DNA of 64,000 nucleotides, from positions 5,904,935 to 5,968,934 of the forward strand of contig NC_058338.1 in the NCBI RefSeq assembly GCF_905475395.1. The letters run 5' to 3'. The notes beneath the pieces were generated by a model that saw only the letters and a program-made list of their open reading frames with translations, did no database searches and was not told where the DNA came from. Below, one piece after another: positions 23,001-35,000 of the stretch. Source of the stretch: Chrysoperla carnea. Taxonomy: Eukaryota; Arthropoda; Insecta; Neuroptera; Chrysopidae. A program made the translations under genes and the position numbers. The number at the start of each line of letters is the position of its first letter. The stretch's first letter is position 1.

Positions 23001-26000
23001 AACGTCCAAAACTTGAACGTGCTCATAGTGCTGCCGAAAAAGAGAACTTACCATTATTACAACATTCTGGTACAACTGGTTTACGTCGACAATATTCACA
23101 ACAAGAAACACAACAACATTTAATGCGTGGCGGTGGTGGGGATATGGGTGGGGATGTTGTACAAACGATCGGTGTTATGCATCAACAACGAATACCACAA
23201 GATACATCAGCATTACATCAACAATCCATGTATCCAGAAGATGATCCACAATTCTATCGTGACGAATTGGAAGGTTTAATGCGTACCCATCCACATTTAG
23301 TGCATCCACATCAACGAAGGTATATTTTAAATCAACAAGATCAACAACAACCGATGGACGTTGTGCCACATAATCAACCACCGTTGCCATCAACACGACA
23401 AAAATTCCAACATCAAATTATTAGTGGTGGCGGCGGAGGTTATGGAGTTAGTGGTGGGGTTGTTGGAGGTGGAGGGGGTGAAATCATTAGTGGGGGTGGT
23501 AGTAATAATAAAAAACATAAACGAAATAGTAGTTTAACAAAGAAATCAACATCGTATCATCAATATTATCAATCATCACAACAATCATATCAATCGCAAC
23601 AATCACAACAATTATCATTTTCTAGTTCGGAGGATGAGTTACGTTCAACACCTGAATGTGCTAGTTGTGATGAAATTGACAAGGAGAATGATAAAGGTAA
23701 GTTGATTCGAAAAGAGAGCGTCTTACCAGTTCGCAACGAAACCCCTTTGTACGGGTCCAACATTGGTCATTCTGTTTGTTTGTTAGTTACGCTTTAACGC
23801 AAAAACTACTCAACGGATTTGAATGAAACTAGACTATAATTTAGCTCATACATTAGATTCATAATAATATGCGCAACTTATTTTCAAATAAATAGTCCTT
23901 AGTGTTAGATATGAGTTAGTCGAAGAAGTTGATTACTTCAAAGAGTAAGATACGATTTAGTAGATTTTACTAACCAAGAGTATTATTTTGTTTAGGTGAC
24001 TGGAATGGACGATCATTACAAGGTAATAATTTTCAAGAGGTATACGATATGGTCGCTGATCCGAAGCAAGAACCGCCGGTAGAATTAGTGGTATCAAGAT
24101 ACATGACACCTAGACGACCAACACAACAGACTACATGGCGACAGCATAAAGGTATAACATCTAAGCTTTCATGTTTGCTTTCAGGTTAATGTAGAGCTAT
24201 CGTATTTCAAAAGCTAGTATTTTTAACGATCGCGTTACTTATACCCATTTTGAGAATACTTACGCTTTTCAGTTAACTAATTAAAGTAGAAATTCGAAGT
24301 TGTCGCCTTGTCGGACTTGTAGAATATTTAAAAAGTCTTGATGGTCAGTTTCAACAGCAATATTTTGCCTGCATGCTAAATCTGTTTGCGTTTTCCAAGG
24401 AAATCTTAGCTTGTTAGGAAGCATAAATGGTTCCTAATTATGTATCTTCTCTTAAACTGGCAAAAGTGGGTATAGATCTTACATACATGAAACTTAATTT
24501 ATAAGTCATAAAACTAGGGTTGGGTATCTTCAGAAGTTTTTTTTTTGATCATGGGGCTCGAATATTTAAAAAGTAATTTCATTAATTTAATTCAAATCAT
24601 ATTTAGGTCATTGAATTTGAATTCATTGCTAAATTGCTTGCTTGTAGAGATGATTAGAATTTTTCTTCCACAGATAAGTTTGATATATGTATCAAACAAT
24701 GGTCTCTTATTAAGTTCCACTTCGTTTAATTATCAAATAGTTTCATTTTCAGATATTTACGATAAACCTAGTGTAATGGTAACATCGCCTGGATCACCTG
24801 AAATACATGGTATGGCACGAAATCGAAGTCATCAATCTCGAAGAATGATGGGCAATAATCCAAATGTGGGTGGTAAAATACAAATGAAAATTGGTCATGA
24901 TAGTGTTGCATTAAAATTAGTAATAACAATTGTTTGTGCGGTTGGTTTAACGCCGCGTACAAATGGACAACCACGTAATCCATACGCAAAAATATTTTTA
25001 TTACCGGATCGTAGTGATAAATCGAAACAACGTACGAAAACACTTGCTAATACAAACGAACCACGATGGAATCAAACGTTTATATATACCGGATTACGTA
25101 AAACTGATTTAAAATTAAAAATACTCGAAGTTACTGTTTGGGATTATGTTCGGTATGGTGCTAATGACTTCTTAGGTGAAGTTCTTGTAGAATTAAATGT
25201 ATGTCCGTTAGACGATGAACCCGAATGGTATTTATTAGTTGCACACGACGAAACAACATTACGAACTCGACATGAATACGAAGGTGTTGATTTAGACATG
25301 ACATTAACGCCAACAGATCATTTATCACCACCTAGTACAACATCCCGATTATCCGATTCGGATACAACATCTGAATGTGAATTAGAGTGTGATGCAGATC
25401 GAATGCGAAGAGTGGCAGATGGTGCAAGCATATCAAGTGTAGGGAGCTCATCGAGCCCACCACCAGATCCCGAGTATACGGATCGTCGGTCACGGCGTGA
25501 TATGTCTCCGCAAGGTCGACATAAAGCAGTTAGTATGGTTTATAAGGATACACGAATTTCACAATCGCAACAAGCACAATATAATAGACGGGTATATTTT
25601 CAAAATTTCTAACTAAAAATCTGTTATTGCAACAATATGCTTAATTATTCAGATAAATGTCAAACGCCCGTATTTTAATTTTTTGCACTTAATTTTAATA
25701 GGATATTTGACTAATTTAAAAAAAAATCAGGCCCGTGCGCAAGAGACGAGTTTTGGAGGTCAGAGAATCTGTCCAATATTTTTTCCAGAAGTAGTCAAGT
25801 ATCCTATTGTAGGAGTTTGGTAGCATTTAGTACTACCATATCGAATGAGCATCCTGAATGAGACCTTGCAACCTTATCGCTGTCCAATTAGAACTTCCTT
25901 GACTTTATACACTCATTTTAATCCTTCACTTGCTTTCATATTTTTGCAATAACATGACCGAAATTTAATTAACTGTAATTATATTTTCCATCCTCACTTA

Positions 26001-29000
26001 AAGCACTTATCCCCAATCGATAAATATTGACCGTAATTAAAATATATTAAACAAAAATTTGTTTAGTCTGGTCAACAAACCGGTCCACCACAAAGATCAC
26101 ATTCGGCAGCACCAAGCGAATCAATAGGTATGCATCAATCCAGGTCCAGATCGAAATCACCAAGACGTATTGGAGATCATCGTAGTTTATCACCGCCGAA
26201 AGAACGAAATTGTCAGTATATGGATGTAGTGATGCCATCTCATGCCTATGTGCCACGATTTCAATCACGTTCAGCAACAGCTACACCGACTGGATCACCA
26301 AAGAAACGACAACTACCTCAAGTGCCACAAGCTTTACAGCGTGCCCTTAAAGATCGTGTAACACAAGACCTTGAGGATCGTGCGAAAGTTATGCAAATGC
26401 GTATGAAACAAGTTCAAACTTATCGAAGTACAGGAATGGGAGGTATGCAATCTTATCTCTACCATACTAATATTATAAAGGTCAATGTGCATTTAATTGT
26501 TTGCTTGAGAGCAATTAAAACTATTGGCAAAAATTTTGTATTATTTTTCTTATTTACAGGTTGGGAAAGACATTACAGTGGTTTGAGTGATAGTGATTTG
26601 ACCACACATTCAGCTCCTAGATTACGATTAAGGCATAGTGTATCACCTGAAAAAGAATTTATAGCCGATTTAGGTGATAGTGATATGGAATCTGTAGTGT
26701 CTGTAACAAGTAGCGCATTTTCAACACAATCCGAACGACCACGAGGCTCACGCGTCTTAAGGTAAATTCAAACACGTAATTATTTCTTTAACAAATTTCA
26801 ACAATAACACAAACATTTTACAGAGCTTCTACTAACAATAAAAATTGTAATTGTATATGCATGCAAAATAATATTACCCCAAATAAATCCTTAAATACGA
26901 ATATATCCTCCTCTGTTCAAAACGAAAGCTGTGCGCAACGGCAAATGCTCACTATAGATGTATCTTTAAGTACAAAATCTGGTCAAATGGCTAAAAAGTC
27001 AATTATTAAAAAATCGTGTTCCCTTGACGTACCTAGTAATGTTAATCTTGACGATTGCTATTGTGATCTCGAAGATTACTTTATCGATATTAAACCACAT
27101 ATATGTTTACCCCAAAACCAAAGTCCAAGTGACCCCGATGCTGCCGAAGTAATAGGCTGTGAATTATGTGATAAAAAAATAAAAAATGCCAATAAGAATA
27201 CAAATCCTAGGAATCATTATTTAGTAACTGATAGTGAAATTATCGATATATTATACGACTCAGATACGGGTTGGGTTTGTGGTGGAACCAGTTATAAACG
27301 ACCTTTGTTTCTAAGAACTACTTCATTACCAAAAAATATGATTAATTATGGCAAGTACGATAATGAAAAAGACAAAGCTAAAGAGAAAGAAGAAATTAAA
27401 AGTGAAGTTGACGACGAGCAACTTGAAGAAGGAGAAGAAGAAGAACAGTCATATGACGAAGAGGAAGAAGATTTAATGAGTGTAGAAACTGCAATAAAAA
27501 ATGGACCACCAAGTGATTGCGAAGATGATATTTTATCTGATGAATCAAAAGACAATGAAACTGAATCAAAACTCGAAAAAGATAATTCATTGCCACGACG
27601 AACATCTATTCAAAATAATCCTGATAGCTCGTTGGAACGAAAAAATTCTAAAAATCTTCAAGATAATGAAATGAGCTTACCTAATCGTAGAAAATCAGTT
27701 ATGGATAATGCAAATCATTCATTAGAACGAAAAAATTCAAAAAATTTTCAAAATAGTGAATTAAACTTACCAAATCGTAGAACATCACTCATGAATGATC
27801 CTGTTACTCGAAGAAATTCTAAAAATTTTCCAAATGGTGAATTCAATTCACCAAATCAAAGTATGGATAATCCTTGTAGTTCATTAGAACGAAAAAATTC
27901 TAAAAATTTTCAAGATAGTGAACTCAGCTTACCAAATCGTAGAACATCACTTATGAATAATCCTGATCATTCATTTACTCGAAAAAATTCTAAAAATTTT
28001 CAAAATGGAGAATTAAATTCACCAAATCCAAATATGGATAATCCTTATAGTTCATTAGAACGAAAAAATTCTAAAAATTTTCAAGTTAACGAAATAAATT
28101 TACCTAATCGCAGAACATCATTCATAGATAATCCAAATGTTTCATTAACACGAAAAAATTCTAAACAGTTCCAAGATGACGAATTCATTGTACCAAATCG
28201 TAGAGTATCAATTAAAGAAAATTGTAATAGTTCGTTAGAACGGAAAAATTCCAAAAACTTTCAAGATAGCAAATTTATTTTACCCAATCGTAGAACATCT
28301 CTTAGGAATAATCCTGATATGCCATTACCCCCGGAAAATTCCAACAAAGAATTTAGTTTACCAAATTGTAGACCATCACTTAAGGAAAATCCTAGCAATT
28401 TTTCAAGAAAAACTTCGAAACATTTTGATGACAATGAATTCAATTATTCATCAAATCGCCAACCATTTAACGATAATTTACAACGGAGTCAATCAGAATC
28501 ATCTATTAGTCTAGCAAATTCAGTATTTGAGGATGATGAAATTACCAAGAGAAATTCTATCGGCGATTATAATAGAGAAAATGGACAAACTAGCGAATTT
28601 GATCAAGAAAATGATTGGGAAAACGAAGAAGAATTAAATGAAAACTCTGAAAATGATACTAGATCAAAATCAATGGTAAATAATTCAGGTAGGAAATATA
28701 TGGATCCTATTATAAGAATATCAGTTCCATCTGATTCAGAATTATCAAATTCCATTGCTAGCGAAGATGAAAATCATATTGATAGAGTCACCGACCATTA
28801 TCGTAGATATTCTCGAACGGAAATCGAATTACCATTATATACGAATATTGAGGATATGGCGAATATCAGTTTGTTTCAAAAATGTAAATCACCAAGTGTT
28901 TCGATTGATGAAGGTAATTTCTACGAAGAAGAAACTGCAGTAAAGCGTCAGGTTAATGTCAGCATCAACGACAAATTAGAATATTATGAATATGAGGAAA

Positions 29001-32000
29001 ATCCTGATAATCAATTTCAAAAAATTCGAAATAAAAGTACGGATTCAATGGAAAATTCCGACTATGATCAATCACAATCCACATATTTAACTGTTCCAAA
29101 TTTACATACAAAGCCTGACGAAAGTGTTCAAACAATTAATAAAAGAAGTTCTATTATTAAAAAAAGTTCGGAAATAACTGATTCCAATCACGAATCCACA
29201 CCTGAAACGAATAGTTCGAAAACGAATAAAAGTAATAAACGAGTCGATTTTCGTGAAATAAATTCCATGAATAAATTTAAAAAACCTAGTGCTAGTAATG
29301 TAGATGATGCTGGTAATACTGCTAGTAAAATGCTTAATTCTTCCCTTGATACACGCTCCATCAACAACAAAAGTAGTGACTATGGAAGTGGTGAACGATG
29401 CAGTATTGAACAACAACCAAGATCTCAACATATTACGACATTAGGTGGAATGGATTATCGAGAATATCATCAGAGTAATAATAAACGTGGCAATTTTACC
29501 AGAAGTATGTCAAATGCAGAGGTACCTGCAGATGATAAAGCAGGTGAGTACAAAATTAACACATATTAAATCGTAACTTGGGTTCTATACGAGATAGATT
29601 AAGTTTCTTTACTAGTTTTTCTATTCCATAATATAATTGCGCCCATAACCTGTTTTAATTGATGCAAAAAAATGCATTTTTTGCTTAGAATTCGATCTTT
29701 AAAAACAGAGGTCTAAGAAAATTTCCGTAGACTAAAAAAAAGCGGCATTGTCAACCGTGGCGTTGGGGTAGAATAAAGCTAAGTCCGCCTAAAGCTAAGT
29801 TACTATCACTGTAAGATCTCATTTCGCACAATTCAATTTCATTTGATTACTAAATCATAAATAACAAAACCTTGATTAATCTTGCGTTGTTATTGACTTT
29901 TAATCGCAATTATTGAAAAATGAATTCGGTTCTCTGGCATCCATAAAATAGTAAATTAAAATATTAAATTAAAATTAAAATGTTTTTAGATGGTAGCTTA
30001 AGTGATGGTGCATTAAGGCATTTTCAAGGAACGGAAGAGCAACCACCGCGAAGGAAGGAGAGTTATCGTAATAAGGAAACTAGAGAGAATAGAGAATCAC
30101 ATCGAAATAATAATAATTTTCAAAGTGGAATGGGCAAGAAAAGTAGTTCAACAAGTCAATTGTCAGCCACGGGTAATAAAGATCTTTCATTTTTAATTTT
30201 TATATTTTGAAAATATTTTTTTTTGGTTTTTAATCCAACATTGAAGGACATTTATTTTCAGTTGAACTAAACCAAAATATTTTTAATATTTAGATACAAT
30301 CTAAAACTATTTCTTTATTTGCTTGAAATATTAGCCAAAATTGTAAAGAAATGGATACATTATTAGAATGAAACTTATATATTAATTATTTTATTTATTT
30401 TTATTTCTTTTTTAATTTCTTTTTGTTTTGAGTTAGAAAATATGAACAACAAAATATTTCTAGATAAAAATAATGTACTCACTTAGTTCTGCATTTGAAG
30501 AGTTTGTTGATATAAATTAGTTTAAAATAAAACAAAAATTCCTTTACATTTTTAATAATATTATACTGACCGGGTTAGGGCGAAAACGACGCCTTGGATT
30601 TGGAAAAAAAGGCAAGACGTCGTTTACAGTACATCGAAGCGAAGAAGTCCTGCCCGCACGACAAGGCTCCAGTGCCTCTAGTGATGGAGAGGGCTCCGCA
30701 GATGGAGACAGGTTTGGCTTCTCTCTCAAACAACTTTTAAACAATTTTAGTAAAACAAACAAAAAAATACTAAAGACATAGAGATGCCTAATAAATTTTT
30801 GATTACACGTATTGTAAAAATAATTTATCAAATAAAATTCAATAGCGTCTAGAATATGAAACCGTCAAATATTCAGCACTTCAAATATTTAAAACGCTTT
30901 TTTCAATATTTTCACAATCATTTTTATTATATATAAAATATTATTAGTTTTTCTATATGTCATTTAAAAAAAAAAATTAAACAATTCTTATTGCTTCTTT
31001 ATTATTTTTAACAAATTTTTAATAATCGAATTTAACGTGAAACTATTATTACGTTTGTAGACATTTTTATTTTAGATAAATATTCAGTAAAACTTATATT
31101 TACTCAGTCGTATGTATAGTTTTCTTAAATGGTCACTAATATCACTTCTATAAAGTTTAAAAGAAAATTATTGTTTGAATCAGAGTATGCATAGACATCA
31201 AAAATATTTAGTTTAGGAAGCATGTAATTTTAGAGTTATGTTAAGGAGATATGCAAGGATTGGATATTATTAGGGATTTCAATAAAACTTTATAAATACA
31301 TTTTTTGATTAACAAAGTTTCCAAAAATCACAAAAAATTCCTAGGTCATCGGGCTTTTTATTATTATTTTATCGTTCAAAGTTGGCTGAATAAATGATGA
31401 ATCATATAGGTTGTCCTTTTCAATTTGATATTTCTATATCCAAAAATTTAGAGAGTGTGATCAAAAACTATCTAAAATATTTAGACAATCTTGTAGTTTA
31501 TAATAATACCATAAAAATATAAGGTTGTCAATGATATAACAACAAAATTTTAATTTAATTATGAGTTCATCGAAGATTCATCATTTGATGAACAGAGACG
31601 ATTATAGTTAGAGTATTGATGATTGAAGAGCGATATCTATATTATCAAATTGATAAGCATCACTTGCGTGGTATTGTAAAGCCAAAAATAGCTCATTACT
31701 TCACTTTACAATAGATGTTGGTCTAATGAATAATCAAAGTTTGTGACATCGCCGAAATTCGAAAAAAACGTGGAAATTTCAGTTCTGATGGTGCCTTTCA
31801 GGACTTTTTTCAAGTAGACTAAATTTGCTACAATATGAGTCTAGAATGGACTCTGTAGACCCAATAGTCTCCGAGATTTAACCTTTTAAATTTTATCAGC
31901 GTAATTTTATACATTAGAGCTTACGTCAAATTTGGTAGTTCTAGATTTTATTTGGATGTATGTCAAATAATTTAAACTTTTCCAGAAATGTTTTCTATTT

Positions 32001-35000
32001 ATAAAAGTTTAATAAACAAAAATATTATAAAATTATACAGAATATTCGATTTACATCTAGGCATATAAATATCACGAGTATGACAGAATACATGCGTTAA
32101 GCAATGCATCTAATTGAGAGGTATTATATACATGTATTGAAGCTTCGATATGCGTTGAGATAGTTGTAAGACGCTTGGAGAGTGGGAGTTTCTTACTTGA
32201 ATAGATGAACTACAATAGATAAGCCACGATACAAGTCACTTTTGCAATTTCATATAACACCTATATACCTCTTACTTAGATGCATTGTTTAACGCATGTA
32301 CTCTGTCATACTCGTGATATTTATATGCCTAGATGTAAATCGAACATTTTGTAGAATATTAGTGTAGTGTTTAGTACGAATGAGGACCTTTAAAAAGTTT
32401 TAGTGGTAGAAAAGAGTTAGTCTTAACTATGCATACACTACAAATAAAAATTGATTTCAGTGACCATAAATTCAAAGTACTTTGATTAGATTGTGCGTGT
32501 GAGAGAGACAAAAAACTATTCATACACTGAATTATAGATTTTAGAGTAACACGAAGTCAAAAAATAATCTGGGTTTCATTTTACAATACTTTAAGTAAAA
32601 TTGAGCTCAGGCCAAACTGTGTATTTGCGATGTTTGATGCTTCTCATTAATTAATTTTAATTAATTTTTTTTTATTTTTTTGTAGATTTTGTTCATATTT
32701 GTTATTACTATATAATACAATATTATTTGCATATTATTATTAAATAATTATTAAATTTATTATTTTTGATTTTATATTATATTTAGGTAATTTTATTGAA
32801 TTGCGTAATATCAATTAATTTTATAAATCAGTTGAAAAAATAATTTTGAAATATTTAAAGTAGTTTTAATAATTAAATTATATTAATTTTTAATTTATTT
32901 TATTTTTTTTAATTAAAAAGTAGCAATTCGGTCAAACTTGCAGCTTTAATTTGCAACTTTAGATATAGACATTTAGATACATCAGCAGAACACTAAATAA
33001 GTGGCTGGCTTGCACACTATCAAAATAAATCCCAGTATTTAATTTTATTAATTTTAATTTTTAATTCTATTTTATAATAATATGGTCCTTTTGATCAAGT
33101 TATTACTGATCCTTTTAAGTTGTGTCCACTGTTGCGGCAAATATGAAAAGATTTGAGCTTAGAACAGAAACTTGTCACAATATTATGCCTTTGTGACGAA
33201 TGTTACCTCAACAGTATTTGTGTGCAAGAGTTTTTGATATTTCAATGAAATTATAATCTTTTGTATTAAGTTAGAACATTAAAAGATATCTCCGCTAAAA
33301 GTATTCTTTGATATTGTTTTGAATTTAAAACTAGCTACTACAAAAATATTAATTTTCTATCAAGCTAGAAGCTTTCAAGTGTTGATATCATCTGTTAAAA
33401 AGCGCAATACAATAAACTGCTTTTACGAGGGATTTCTGAAGTTCTGACTTATAGAATCGTTTTATGTGAGAATCTAAATTTGTTAGTTAAGACTAGGTAA
33501 ACACTTGGGAAATATTTTTAGCTTGATAAAAATTAGTTGTTCTAGACAATCAAGATTATGGTTAGATAAAGTTTAAATGAATTTATTTGAAATATTTTGG
33601 ATTAGAAAGTTTGCTAATATTTCTTGTAAATTAAACGGTGTCTTAAAATGAGCTGTTGTTTCTTCCCTGGTGGTAAAATATTTAAAGAAAGAATAAGTCT
33701 TAGAAACTCTGAAAAAGTTTTAAGAACTTTTAAAAAGTCTCAGGGACTCTGAAAAAGTCTTAAGAACTCTGAATTTCCCAACGTTTTGGGGCAGTCTAAT
33801 TCACAGTTATCCAGACTTAATAAGTTGTGATATTCAGAGTTATTCAGAGTTCCTAAGACTTTTTCAGAGTTCCTGAGACTTTTTCAGTGTTCTTAAGACT
33901 TTTTCAGAGTTTCTAAGACTTATTAGGACTTATTATTTCTTCAAATTTTTTCCCATCAAGGTTCTAATAAAAAAACCTTTTTATTTTTGTGTCAAATCAA
34001 AAGTAGATACATGTTTTAGGTACTTCTTTTTCAAAATTTTTCCCAAATTCCATTCAAGAAAAATAAATCACAAATAATTGAAAGTCCGAAATCAGAAATT
34101 TGGCATAACTTTGAAGATATTTTCGTTTTATTATTATGCTTCAATATTTAATCGAATAAAAAAGTGTATTATTAGAAAACTAAAATATCTATCTAACTAA
34201 ACTAAAATATCTATAACATTTCAAAATTTAAGGTTTTCTAATATAAAAAAATTTTAATTTAAAAAAGTTAAATTTATAGGTCTTCTTGGCAAAGAAAAAT
34301 ATAATTATCCTAAATCGTACCTACACTTTTAACATATTTTTTACTTTTTAATTGTGAACAAGGTAAGTAATATTTACTAAACATAAAACTTAGGTACGAT
34401 TTAGAGAAATAGAACATTTTCGAAAATTAATAAGTTCGGATACATCGAAAATATTCACCTTACCCATAACATAGGCGATATTTCAAAATTAATGAATTAT
34501 TTCAACCATAAAATTGAATGCCTGAATAAGATTTAATAATAAAAATATACTCGAATGGGTTGGATTCAATATTTTTTGGTAATGTCAATGCATCAGCCAT
34601 TTATTCAGTTTTCTGCCATCTTTTTTCCAATAATAAGATACAAATAACATTATGTTCAATGTTTTTGTTTCTCAATGAAGCATGTTTTGATAGTGTGTAT
34701 AACGACAATTCAGAGAATATCAACTCGAAATAAAAGCATGAACTTGTATATTAAATCTATTTCAATTTCTTGAACAATTTTCAAATCAGTTTTTAAGTAA
34801 ACTGTATTTCAGCTTCATCTAAAATAGATACAATACTATTATTACTATTATTTAAATAATTGATATAAATTTATTTTAAAAGATTTCAGTTAGATTTATT
34901 TCCTTTTAAAACATACAGTTTTCTTAAAAGCTCAAAGCTTTAGTAGTAAGATATCTTAGTAATTTGCATGTTTTAGTTAATAAATATAATACTGAAGGAT

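Noticed and set aside
24545..24752. Upstream extension of Rim exon 5 as an alternative first exon
   Set aside because: The frame is open by chance; the segment has no homology and a good acceptor follows it at 24752.
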